The notes under the pieces are model-generated. The model made no database searches and had not been told where the DNA came from. It saw only the letters and a list, made by a program, of their open reading frames with translations. A stretch of 64,000 bases of DNA, taken from NCBI GenBank assembly GCA_038501625.1, contig JAZAYU010000222.1, forward strand, positions 744,001 through 808,000, in the 5' to 3' direction. The DNA is from Corbicula japonica (Eukaryota; Mollusca; Bivalvia; Venerida; Cyrenidae). Numbering within the stretch: position 1 is the stretch's first letter; every line of letters begins with the position of its first letter. The position numbers were made by a program, and so were the translations under genes. This document shows positions 1 to 10,600 of this stretch, piece after piece.

Positions 1-154
1 TTTATATACTTATTTAGGAATAATAAATTGCGTTTGTATAAAACACAAAACACTACATCGTTCTATATCTCCTGTTAGATAAAACTGGTAGTTTTTAACA
101 AGAAGGATTATTTGATAGAACGACAACTGAATAATGTTGTTTATATATTTGCAG

Positions 155-1310
155 ACAAGCAGTGATTCCACTAGATGGACCAGCAAAGCATCTGACTGTC
201 GGAGGACGAATAATAGCTGGCGACATCGCTGTTTTTGAAGACAAAGCTGCTAATGCCTTGCTTCTTGACGCCGAGAACCAGATCAAAGCCGGCTACCCAA
301 CAATCGCAACGTCATCCATGGTCGCTCGTCGGAACAAAGTCACGGTACCGGAAGACATTGATAGCCAAACGGATGTTAGATTCTTTTCAGAACTAGTTAA
401 ACCAATGCAATACAGATGGAAGTTTCAGAAAGAGAAATTAAAAACAATATCACCATCAAAACATGGCTTTCATCAACGGAGTCAGTCGCCGACTTTTCAT
501 AGACTTGTGGAGGCCAATGAAAAGCTTCAGGGTATCGTTGGAACTGATGATACTGAAGAAGTCGTAAATGTCAATAAAGAAATGACGGACTTCTTTGAAA
601 CACAAACTGATTTGATTCCTCCACTCTTTGTGAAACCATCTGAAATGTTCAGAGCTACAAAGTCTGAGCCGACGTTCAGTACTCGAACTAGTTATTCAAG
701 CTCACTACCGGCGACTAATGACACACCACTTCTTAAAAATTATGAAATCAAACCGGAAATACGAACTATTGAACCAGCAAGAAAAGAAAAAGAACTAAAA
801 AACTTTCCCGAACCGGTTTTGGAGGAACCTGTTTCGTCAGATGTCGCTACACCTGAACCACCAACTCCTCCTCCCGAACCAGTTATAAGGAAACGCCAAA
901 AGGAATTCAAGGTAGACTTTAAAAAGGTAGACTCCCACGCGGAGCTGCATTTATTTTTGCCCCACATTCAAGAAGCTACCAAATCAAGGGGGTCAACTCC
1001 TGAAGAGAAACATAGAAAAAGCACGAAAAAACTAATGTTGCCTGCAATAGACGATTTAGATGTAAAATCGCCAGATGATGAAAAGTCGAAATCAAAGAAG
1101 AAACACAAACATGAAATCAAAAAGAAAAAGAAACATCTTAATAGAATAAAATCCGGAAAAGACGACAAACAAATAACAGACAGACTTAATGATATTCCGA
1201 CATGGATTTCATTGGAAACAAACAAAGATTTTCATCCCGAATCTATGTGTATGTTTGAAAATTGTTCGATGCATAAACACAAGAAATCAACACGGATTAG
1301 ACAAGCGTAG
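155..1310 (+). CDS. U1: terminal coding exon of an unrecognised lysine-rich protein
   Basis: An open frame of 384 residues begins right after an acceptor (tatttgcag, ending at 154) and stops at 1308-1310. The first base of the exon completes a codon begun in an exon to the left of the window, so the gene is partial here. The first readable residues are QAVIPLDGPAKHL; no convincing start ATG lies near the left end. The protein is hydrophilic, with no signal peptide or membrane segment in this part. A proline/glutamate-rich stretch lies at about 847-885 (TPEPPTPPPEP) and a strongly basic stretch at about 1081-1150 (KKKHKHEIKKKKK), which resembles a nuclear localisation signal. The last 25 residues carry two cysteines and several histidines. 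I do not recognise the family. Low-complexity charged composition and a long last exon are all that can be said; a nuclear or cytoskeletal role would be a guess. Confidence 0.8.
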
Positions 1311-1516
1311 ATATTATAAAGCAATTTTACCATTTTTACAGTGATAACTTTCGTAATCTACCTGTAGGAATTTCGTTAGATATGATTAAGAAAATGTTAT
1401 TATCTCTTCCTAAGCCATGGCTCCAAGGTGACAAATGAAGATCGAGTTTCGTCGGTAAGCATCGTTGTCATCAACGCCTGATGTTGTTTTTTTTTTTAAA
1501 AATTGCTATTAGTTTT

Positions 1517-2273
1517 CGTTGGATTTTCGTAGAATTTGGTTAAAAATCAAAATTAGCCTCACCCCATTTACGATATGGCGGCCTTTGTATAAAAATAAGG
1601 ATAGGTAGATGCCAAATAACACTTGAATAGAATATTCACAGTACACTATTTCGGACACGTTTGAAACTGTAATCGTTAATTTGCACTTTTGGACTTCCTA
1701 CCACATGTTTAAAGAGTTTAAAAAAGATTGGTCTGTTCTGAACAATGATTTAACGATAGAGCCATAAATTATTTTTCATGCGACAGAGGTTTTTTTCTAA
1801 TTTTGTCAAGAATATGCTTATCTTAATGATAAGACTTAGTCTGGTCTGTAGCTCCGTATTTAGCAGTCAGTACAAGTTTTACGTTAGTGATTTTTACGTC
1901 GTTGGATTTTCGTAGAATTTGGTTAAAAATCAAAATTAGCCTCACCCCATTTACGATATGGCGGCCTTTGTATAAAAATAAGGATAGGTAGATGCCAAAT
2001 AACACTTGAATAGAATATTCACAGTACACTATTTCGGACACGTTTGAAACTGTAATCGTTAATTTGCACTTTTGGACTTCCTACCACATGTTTAAAGAGT
2101 TTAAAAAAGATTGGTCTGTTCTGAACAATGATTTAACGATAGAGCCATAAATTATTTTTCATGCGACAGAGGTTTTTTTCTAATTTTGTCAAGAATATGC
2201 TTATCTTAATGATAAGACTTAGTCTGGTCTGTAGCTCCGTATTTAGCAGTCAGTACAAGTTTTACGTTAGTGA
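1517..2273. repeat. 374-bp direct tandem duplication
   Basis: 1517-1890 is repeated at 1900-2273 (offset 383), separated by 9 bases; I found no mismatch when reading the two copies side by side. Both run from cgttggattttcgtagaat to acaagttttacgttagtga. No coding potential is apparent. The near-identity implies a very recent duplication, or a collapsed or duplicated assembly join. Confidence 0.9.
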
Positions 2274-2303
2274 ACAAGCACAGCCGCCGTTTGGAATTTC
2301 CGT

Positions 2304-2446
2304 GCCATGATCATAACACTAAATCTGGGGACAACCTCTCAAATCTCAAGTATGTGATTGGCTGAAATGGCGACTGGTCGCCATTTCAGCCAATCGGGTG
2401 CTTGAGATTTGAGATTGGTTTCCATGCCCAGTTTTATAACCTTGGG
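2304..2446. mobile_element. Foldback MITE, family A, copy 1
   Basis: A nearly perfect palindrome: the left arm contains ctcaaatctcaag then gattggctgaaatggcgac, and the right arm is its reverse complement (gtcgccatttcagccaatc, then cttgagatttgag). Outer arms continue as atcataacact and its imperfect complement agttttataac. There is no coding capacity. A second copy is at 4130-4270. Confidence 0.8.
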
Positions 2447-3191
2447 GCCTGGATTTCGCTCACTTATCGGGCTTACAACAATAATGATACTTCAAAGCAG
2501 ACCAAAAGTATTTTAACCGTCACTGGAAGAGATGTTGATTTTTGCAATTTACATATGAGTCTCTGCAATTCTGTATAATGTACATGTTTATTTATTACTT
2601 TTTATTTCCACATGTTATTGATACTTATATTAAAACTTATTGCATGTTTATCTTTTTGATTTTACTGTTTGAATGACGTGAACAAGATCACTAAGTAGCT
2701 AATGAAGTTAAGCTAAATTATATTTACTACCGAGTGGTACATAAAAAGCAGATTGAGATATAATTAAAGAAAATTCCCGCGGTGTAACTTAATACATTTG
2801 TACTAGATCTTTAGAAAATCTTACTTTTTTGAACTCACTTTCAGCAATTGTAAGAATGTGTCAAAAGCATTGTTTTCTAATGCCTATTTTGATGTCAAAT
2901 TCGCATTTGATACAGTTAAGAGAATAAAAATAAAAAGGAAGTTTTAGTAACTAATTTTAAAAGTACGGACAAATGAGCTAAGACGTACATATACTCGTAT
3001 TTGTCATGAAATCCAGGTGTTAGATTCGTTGAATCTAACGTCGCATTAACAGCTACACCGTTATGATCAATAATTATACATAATGGGTTAAGCAAGTATT
3101 CAATATAATATGATACACATGTTCACCAGAATAAACTTAATGATGCTACACAGTGAAAAAAGTTAATAATTATATGACGAATATATAAACG

Positions 3192-3310
3192 TTAACACTT
3201 TACTCCATATATACGCCTTTTAAAGCATGTTCTACCAATATAGATCCAGATAAACTGGCACATCTGTGCCATCTGATCTGAATACACACTGGTCGCATCT
3301 TGATCATGAA
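3192..3310. mobile_element. MITE family B fragment (TTAA-flanked)
   Basis: It starts with TTAA then cactttactccatatatacgcc. It carries the same internal text (gatccagataa, ctggcacatctgtgcca, actggtc) as the fuller copy at 10380-10600. The right terminus is not seen, so this copy is truncated. Confidence 0.6.
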
Positions 3311-4129
3311 TAACATAATGAATCTAAAAGCGAACATTGTAGATCCGGATCAGACGCACAGATACGTATAGACGAAAAATGATCTGCTGACATAATCGTA
3401 AAAGTAACACTGGAAATCTCTGAAACAAAGATTGTATGAAGCAAATCCTTACTAGCTTAGTTTAGCTACACTCAGAGATCATGTGAATAAAGTCTTGAAA
3501 TATAGTTTGTTTTCAAAAAACAAATTCTGTGTTTTGTAGGTTCATTCTACGAGTTCAAAGTCTGGCTGTTGTAAACTTTACTCGTATTTCTAAAATACTT
3601 TGTTGACAACTGCTGGTTTTATGCAAGGTTGAAGAATCTGGAAATCTGGAAAATATGAAGTATTCGTCTGAAGATATTCGATTTTCTCACATCTCAATAT
3701 CTGTGAATTTATTTTTTTACAATATTGACAAAGTTTCCAAGCAGATTCAGGTGGCAGCCGTTTATTTTAAAGATATTCATAACTTTATGCGTATCTTACT
3801 ATTGGTTAAAGAGTATATTTACTGATAAAAATATTGTTAATGATTTAACAATATAAATATTAATCACTGAACCCAATCTAAATGTGAACCTCCAATATTG
3901 AGATTTTTAGTGGAAGATAAATAATTATAAGTATTTACCTCACATACGAATCGTTAGTTTTCGTCGACCTTGAGGCATCAGTTACAAACAAACTAAATGT
4001 TGTCGACCACCGTGTTGGGCAAATTGAACAAAGCCTTTACTATTGAGTATGCATGTCTGATGGCAACGAAAGGTTGCATATTTTCGTGCTAGTCTTACAC
4101 ATAAAAGGTATCCCGGGATACACCACCGA

Positions 4130-4270
4130 CCCAAGATCATAAAACTAGTTTTGAGAAAGGTCTCAAATCTCAAGCATCTGAGTGGCTGAAACGGCTACTG
4201 GTCGCCATTTCAGCCAATCAGATGCTTGAGATTTGAGACTGGTTTCCAAACTCAGTTTTATAACATTGGG
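4130..4270. mobile_element. Foldback MITE, family A, copy 2
   Basis: Same palindromic element as 2304-2446, with better preserved ends: cccaagatcataaaact on the left pairs with agttttataacattggg on the right. The central stem is ctcaaatctcaagcatctga / tcagatgcttgagatttgag. A short open frame at 4226-4459 is only a reading through this repeat. Confidence 0.85.
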
Positions 4271-5275
4271 CACAGATGCTTGTTCTTCGCACACACAGAA
4301 AACAATTTGATGCCTGTGTACAGAAATAACTTGCACATTAACTCACATACAATGGTACATAAGTATGTGCCAGCACGTATAAACAAATACTTTTTATGTA
4401 CGGGTTACGTAAGTAACACATGGAAGACACTCCTCCAAACACACATAGGCGCTCATTAATTGATAATATTTTTTTACATTCTTGTCTCTGTCAATACTAA
4501 GTATGTGACTGAACCAATTAAAAACTTATACTAAAAGTAGTTTTTGCGAGGATAAAAGAATGAGTTGAAAAGAGAACCCTCGATGTATTTGCTGTGTATC
4601 ACCGCTTGCGTTTCATCTGTGATTTTAAAACCTATGACAACTTCATAAAATGGCACCAAAACAGTCGAGCTATATAGAAATTTGATATTAAACTATTGAT
4701 TAGAATGAACGAATTCTGCCGTTTGTGATTGCTTCAAAAACTTGTTACTGTAATAGTCTCTATATAGAGTCCAGAGGCAAATCAATTAACCAGCCACCCG
4801 GTTAGAGTTGGAATTTCATTAATTGGCCAATCCCTATTGAATCTTGGATGTACCGACATAATGGTCTTTGAATGGTGTTGGTTAACAGTCGTTTAAGGCA
4901 ATCTGTTTATCGGTAATATAAGATTTTCTTAGAAATTGTTAATAGAAATGGAATACAAGTTTTAGAAAGAGCAAAAGTCTTGGATGTTCTGTGTTTTAAT
5001 AAGATGGAAAAGACCAGTAGTTGTTGTTTTGTACAACTTGCTCAATTTGTGATTGAATGATCACCAAAGAATATAACAGAAATCGCGTAAATGAATTGTT
5101 TCGTCACATCGTGTGATGGATTCGTAGATGTAGCACTACTATTTTATTTTAACGATCATGACTGGAATATTTTTGCACGACGAATCAATTTTATTATACA
5201 TATTTTTAATATCTCGGTATTCTAGTTCTAAAAATACTGAAAAGACAGTTATAAAGTAGAATATTTTTTAAAAAC

Positions 5276-5495
5276 ATGCATGACAAGTCCGTAGCCGTGA
5301 ACATCGTCAGTGCGAATGCTTGGGCAACACACATTGGGAGATCACCAAGAAAGGAGAATTATGTGCCAGTTCCAAGAGTAGGCGAAGACATGGCACACAT
5401 TCTGCGACAGAGGGCGAAAAGTGCTTCGGCAATTCTCGGAAGAAGGCACTTCGAGATCGGTCGGCAAGAACTTTCGTCACAAGAAATATTAACAG
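5276..5495 (+). CDS. U2 exon 1
   Basis: Seventy-three codons plus one base, ending at the donor acag|gtacat. Initiator ATG at 5276; an upstream in-frame TAA at 5252 excludes a longer frame without splicing. Confidence 0.7.
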
Positions 5496-6589
5496 GTACA
5501 TGTTTTTCTTCAAAACGGGAAAATTTAAGAATATACCAATGCAGTAAACGGAAAGGTTACATCATTTTTTAAAAATTATTTTCATGGTCTTAAAAATAAT
5601 TGAGATAGATAAACCAAATCTATCAAATCACAGTGTTTGTATAATCTAATTTTTATTTTACAGAGTCAGTCTGTAACCATTGGGGTTCTTTTTCTTGTTA
5701 ATTGTTTTGTTGTCTTTTGAAACAAATGCTACTTTTCCTTCCATCCTTTTTGATTGTGTGGGGGAGATGTTACACTTTTTGAATGTGGCGTTTCCTGAAA
5801 CGAATATTTAACACTTTTTTGTAGAAACTGGAACCTTAACACATGTACGAACACCTGTATCGAAACGATCGTACATGTGTTTATCCAGATCTGTTATAAC
5901 CATGTATCGTAGATTTTACACAACTTTATGTTTTAGGAGTTCGGTTACGAGGAACACCGGTTCCTAGACAAGACAAATTGATTCAAGAACAACTAACAGA
6001 CAAACAGTATACGAAGACAGATGACTGTCGGTACACACGATATCCTCTGAAAGTACGACCCCATACAGCGGTGCAGGCCACCAAGTTTTCATCTGTTCGA
6101 AATACCAACGATCGGTTATTGTACATGAATAACTCATTGAAAATTTTATCCATTTCGAAAGGATATTGCTTAAAGACATCGAAAAATGAAAAAGAAGAAA
6201 AAGAAAGTGATAAAGAAAGTAATTCGCTTCTTACGTCAACAACAGTTACTGTAGAAAAGTTCAGGAGACCGTGGTCTGTTCCGCTTTATGCGTTTGCTAA
6301 ATTGGAAGAGAGAAAAAGCGGTCTATACAACAACACGACCACAAATCTGCCTTTATTTTGGAAGACAAGGAATGCAAATCCTACCCGCTTGAGACAAAAA
6401 GTAGGACAAACAGGACCTAAAGACAAGGGTAGTAAAGCACCACAACTTCGATCGTTGATGCGAGAAAATGACCAGAACTTGTGCGGGGAAACATTGAACT
6501 GTCCATATAAATGTCGCGGTTGTTTTAAAGCATGTTTGGCATCTGACTCCTACATAAAATGGCATAAACCAAATAAACAAACTCAATAA
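5276..6589 (+). CDS. U2: complete two-exon gene, unrecognised 290-residue protein
   Basis: Exon 1 is 5276-5495 and exon 2 is 5937-6589. The donor (acag|gtacat) leaves one base and the acceptor (atgttttag|ga) supplies two, giving a glycine at residue 74 and an uninterrupted 290-residue frame. The ATG at 5276 is chosen because an in-frame stop lies 24 bases upstream (5252-5254). The protein is basic and hydrophilic, without signal peptide or membrane segment. Exon 1 is rich in arginine and alanine (RQRAKSASAILGRR). Exon 2 has a charged patch (KNEKEEKESDKES), and the C-terminus has a cysteine cluster C262-x3-C266-x2-C269-x3-C273 with C256 just before it and a histidine at 283, which could bind metal. 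AATAAA lies at 6774-6779, with an earlier one near 6691. I do not recognise the family. A 75-base piece of exon 2 recurs inside a retroelement copy at 6950-7026. Confidence 0.75.
5829..5880. repeat. Short inverted repeat in the U2 intron
   Basis: The arms acatgtacga and tcgtacatgt are exact reverse complements separated by about 18 bases, just upstream of the U2 exon 2 acceptor. It could fold in the pre-mRNA; no function can be claimed. Confidence 0.6.
5937..6589 (+). CDS. U2 exon 2 (terminal)
   Basis: Begins after atgttttag, in phase with exon 1, and ends with TAA at 6587-6589. It carries the charged patch and the C-terminal cysteine cluster. Confidence 0.75.
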
Positions 6590-6773
6590 CTCAGGAAATT
6601 TATGGCTTACCTAGAGTTTTAGTTTGTCCTGATATTACAATGTTTAAGTGAAAAGCAACCACCGGAAATGCATAATAACAAAACAAAAATAATAAAAAAT
6701 AATATATTAACTGTGTCATGTTGTAAGTAAAATGAAGAGAACGTTAAGACAACAATCAGATGAACTTAATCAC

Positions 6774-6779
6774 AATAAA
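6774..6779 (+). terminator. Candidate polyadenylation signal of U2
   Basis: AATAAA 185 bases past the U2 stop. An alternative AATAAA is at 6691-6696, about 100 bases past the stop. The retroelement copy begins right after, at about 6799. Confidence 0.45.
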
Positions 6780-6798
6780 GTAAAATAATTCTTTGAAC

Positions 6799-7210
6799 AT
6801 TGTTAAGCTGATGGGAGGGTTGGAGTTATTTCACTATGACAACTTGTACTTGTTTTTAAAAATGAGAACCTGTTGGGGGCAAGTGTGAGGTTGGATCACC
6901 CTAGAACCTGGTTAAAACCCCCAGTGGCAAATTGTTTTGACATTGGCCACAAACAGCGATGCCTGCGTTCAAGTTTTCATCTGTTCGCAATACCAACAAT
7001 CGGTTATTGTACATGAACAACTCTCTGACACACTGACTGTTCCAATGCGGTAACCCTTCAAGTTCTCACTTTCGTAAATTTTTGTGGCGTCTATTTTGCA
7101 ACTGATTATTGTAAAACAATGCTCTCTTCTCGTTTCTCCTTTTTGGCTGTGCGGGGAGGCTGTGTCTGCTGGGTGTCGCCATTCCTGATATGCATATTTA
7201 CATATCTCTT
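6799..7210 (+). mobile_element. R1 retroelement 3'-end copy carrying a U2 exon fragment
   Basis: Follows the R1 consensus seen at 46385-46860 (gagaacctgttggggg, then tagaacctggttaaaaccc, then cattcctgatatgcatattta at the end). The middle of the consensus, ttgccactgaccgttcc, is broken by about 80 foreign bases (6950-7032) that match U2 exon 2 at about 6063-6137. Confidence 0.75.
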
Positions 7211-8452
7211 TCATGCTTTATAGAACTCCTCGAAAAAGAAATACGAGGCGAAAAAAAACTCTGATCTGCAGGCCACTTTCCTCTATTTCAATGAGGCTAA
7301 ATTGGGCCAAATAGAGCAATCAAAGTTAAAATAAAATTGACAGGATTTTTTTGATCGATGTTTCCTTTTTCAAAATATGCGTTTCATGTTGAGACCTTTT
7401 ACTGCACATTAGTACGATCCTCTTGAGTCAGTTCAATTCTGCTTTATAATTATCACACACTCAAAATAAAACAGTTAAGCATGCTATAAATTTCACATAT
7501 ATTTTTAGCTTAATGCTTGACATCGGTAGACTATAGTAGGTCGGGTAACGAACGACAGAGGCTTCACAATCAAGGAAGTGATTGTTGCATTTTAGCAAAA
7601 TTCTTGTAAGACAGGTGAGGTTTGTTTGTCTGCTGTATTCCTTTCTCCAAATATCTGTTGTGCGGATTATGTAATAGGTAAGTTTGGGTTTTAAAAACTT
7701 TCTAGATGAAACAAACATGTAACGGTTATCGAAAATAAAGTGTATTCAAGTAAACAGTATAGCAATGTTGCACAAAATAAAAAAGATATAACTTAAATCC
7801 TTATCAGCTATCGATGATGCGAATTTCATCATTTCTGACAGTGATTTCTTTTGTAGGTAATTAGAGCATTTTTGAGTCTTCTCTGACTACTGTCAGAACC
7901 TATTATATTTCTTTATCAAAATAGAAGGGCAATGAGTAAAATTTCCTCAAATGATATTAAATGTTTGTCATTTGAAATGTCAATTCCGTCAATTAATATT
8001 ATACATTATTTATAGATAGCTGATGTCGAAAGAAACTATTGTGTAGTATCTTAGAATACGTTCCCTGGCAAAATTCCATGGCATTAAAATATATTTTAAT
8101 CTGCCAGTCGTGAGTTCGAATCGGTATATTATAATTTTACACACAAATTCATAATATTTCGACAAAATAAAGCCCGAAAATTTCTGCATGTTAGCGTTTT
8201 TGTTAAAGTTTTGATGGATCATATCTTATACATTTTTACATACATTTCATTTGTGCTTGAGGCTTAATGTTGTGTTTTAAATCCTGTATTGATGGTTAAA
8301 CATTCAGACTTTCCCAGTTTGCTGGTACATCTTTTCATCTTTTAAGCAACGACATGATAGATGATGCTATGTCAACGATCACATTCACGAGACTAATTAC
8401 TTTTAAATACAAAACCGGATGCGTCTTTTCGTGCATTTCAGTTATGGCTTAC

Positions 8453-8930
8453 CTATGAGAACCTATTTGGCAAATTTGAGGTTGATGCGCCCTAGAACAT
8501 AGTTCAAACCTCCAGTGGCCACTAACCATTCCTTGAGTTAAATGTTTGAAGTGCCGTTTTTGAAATCGATCGTTGTATAAACCCATGCTCTCTTTTCCTC
8601 TCTGCTGTTTGACAGTGTGTGAAGGCTGATCGCTGTTACACAGTATGGTTATGCTCTCTTTTCCTCTCTGCTGTTTGGCAGTGTGTGAAGGCTGATCGCT
8701 GTTACACAGTATGGTTATGCTCTCTTCCTCTCTGCTGTTTGGCAGTGTGTGAAGGCTGATCGATGTTACACAGTATGGTTATGCTCTCTTTTCCTCTCTG
8801 CTGTTTGGCAGTGTGTGAAGGCTGATCGCTGTTACACAGTATGGTTATGCTCTCTTTTCCTCTCTGCTGTTTGACAGTGTGTGCAGGCTGAGCTTTTACA
8901 CAGTATGGTTATGCTTGATACCCATGTTTT
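8453..8930 (+). mobile_element. R1 copy with internal 66-bp tandem expansion
   Basis: A diverged R1 3' end (acctatgagaacctatttgg, then agaacatagttcaaacctcc) whose segment atgctctcttttcctctctgctg is expanded into a tandem array at 8584-8910. The usual terminal ggccattcctgatatgcat is missing after the array. Confidence 0.65.
8584..8910 (+). repeat. Five-unit 66-bp tandem repeat
   Basis: The unit runs from tgctctcttttcctctctgc to ttacacagtatggtta. Five units start near 8584, 8650, 8716, 8780 and 8846; the third lacks two bases and the last is more diverged. It grew from the 3' part of the R1 element. Confidence 0.9.
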
Positions 8931-9224
8931 ACTTTTTTAACATACATGTAGTTTCATATTAACTCAACATTACTGTACACATTTAATTAACTGTATTAGG
9001 TTTACTTTTTACTTGTTTTAATCAAGTTGCATGCACTGAATTTGAGATAGGTTGAAAAAGCCGCTCTCTCCTAGGTGCAAAAATGATGTCAGATCGATGT
9101 AAATATATTTCAAACCTTCCGTGTATCTTTAGTATACTTTGCATAAATTAATGTTTGAATAAAATATTACAGTAGAAGTGGTAATAAACATTGAAATGGT
9201 CATAAATTTGAAATGCTCACTTAA

Positions 9225-9448
9225 GGGCTTACTACACTCCTCCCCAGCACGTTCATCGATAAAAAGAATTATCAAACTCTCAAAAGCGGCAAAATGCCGT
9301 TCAAAGAAACTTTGCACAAATGAGTGTTACTACGTTATCATTATTTTGCATATTGCTTAAGTATCATTGAACGATATTTTACCGTTATTGAGATTTTTAT
9401 AATTTTCTTTTTATCGATAAACGTGCTGGGGAGGAGTGTAGTAAGCCC
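9225..9448. mobile_element. 224-bp TTAA-flanked foldback element
   Basis: TTAA at 9221-9224 and 9449-9452 flank the inverted termini gggcttactacactcctccc and gggaggagtgtagtaagccc (revcomp). The arms continue through agcacgtt and tcgataaaaagaattat. The TTAA target site and terminal GGG/CCC suggest a piggyBac-type non-autonomous element. A diverged half-copy lies at 52103-52215. Confidence 0.8.
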
Positions 9449-9699
9449 TTAAAGGTGCCTGGTCACATATCAGGACGAAAAGATATAGTGTTTTCAAATA
9501 TCAAAATTTATAATTAAAATGGTAGAACACATGTAAACAAATAAAATGTGATGTAATTTTCTTGCCAGTCAACGCAATGTTTTATTTAAAGCCGAAGTTG
9601 TTTCATCGTTTCTAACGCAGTGAACATCGCCTGGAACAGCAGTCCTAAAATGTACTAATTAGTACAAAGTTTTGGCGAAACTCGCTTCTAACATCATTG

Positions 9700-9850
9700 A
9701 CAAGTGCTAGGCGGCCTAGGCAGTAATATGAATTTCCATTCCTGCTCTTGAATAGCCTCAATTAGAATGAGACTGCAATATTTTCATATTTTCGTGTTTG
9801 GTGGCTTTCAAAGTTCCATTATAATCTTTTTTATATTAACAGTATCGTTG
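9700..9850 (+). mobile_element. R2 repeat, short 3'-end copy
   Basis: Diverged copy of the dispersed family R2: aggcggcctaggcagtaatatg, then gcctcaattagaatgagactgcaatattttcatatt, then tttggtggctttcaaagtt. Only the constant end is present. Confidence 0.55.
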
Positions 9851-10379
9851 CTTGTGCCGTGTGGCGGCTGTAAAATTCTCCACGTACATTCAGTTACGTC
9901 CTGTAAATCTCGTTGAGCATGATATTTGTATTTTAAAGATGTGTGGTTTCAATATACCAGTATCATCGACAGCAACACCGTCATGGCCATTATTATAGTC
10001 ATGCTATTGTCATCAACGTCATCATCAGAATAGGGAGATTTTGTTTAAAAAAATTAAATAGTTTTTATTGGTATGTTTCATCTAAAAAAACAATGGATGA
10101 TTAACTGGTGAAAGGGTATAGGTGAAACTATTTTTTTGTCTTTTAGTATGCAAATATGTCATTCAAATTAATCATTTTATATAAAATCAAGTACTGAAAG
10201 TACAGAAAACCAGCGAAGCGATTTTGCTTATTGAGAATAACCAGTGCCATGATTCTCATACATGTATCCATTTACGAAAAAGCAAAAGAACTTGGTTCAC
10301 TCACAAAGACCTTCATCTTGTCTATATGATAGTGGAAATAAGGGTTTCCATGTATTATCTGGATGAAGGTTTCTGTTAA

Positions 10380-10600
10380 CCCTTTACTCCACAGATATAC
10401 CTTCATAGCTTGGGCGAACAGTTTAGATCCATATCAGCTGGCACATCTGATTAGGATTTAAACTGTTCGCTCTTAGCATCATTTTTTTCTGACAAGTAAT
10501 CACAAATTTTTGATCCAGATAAGATGGCACTATTGTGCCAGCTGATCGGGACCTGAACTGGTCACCTATGTGATGTAAGGCGTATATATTGAGTAAAGGG
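10380..10600. mobile_element. MITE family B, 221 bp, TTAA-flanked
   Basis: TTAA at 10376-10379 precedes cctttactcc; the right end is gagtaaaggg followed by TTTTAA. Inside are two palindromic modules: gcgaacagttta / aaactgttcgc, and atggcactattgtgccagct. The CCC terminus and TTAA target fit a piggyBac-like non-autonomous element. Confidence 0.7.

Larger units (their letters stand above)
1311..5275. other. Spacer between U1 and U2
   Basis: About 4 kb without a supportable gene. It holds the 374-bp tandem duplication, two family A foldbacks and a family B fragment; the remainder is AT-rich DNA in which I see nothing. No clear AATAAA signal lies within the first few hundred bases after the U1 stop. 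Confidence 0.6.

Noticed and set aside
5964..6179. Minus-strand frame in U2 exon 2 resembling one at 6969-7214
   Set aside because: The similarity is due to the duplicated exon fragment read on the antisense strand.
8040..8130. A second tRNA-like segment (gtgagttcgaatc resembles box B)
   Set aside because: No convincing box A at the right distance and no cloverleaf.
8584..8910. CRISPR-like array
   Set aside because: Units are head to tail with no spacers; it is a minisatellite in a eukaryotic context.
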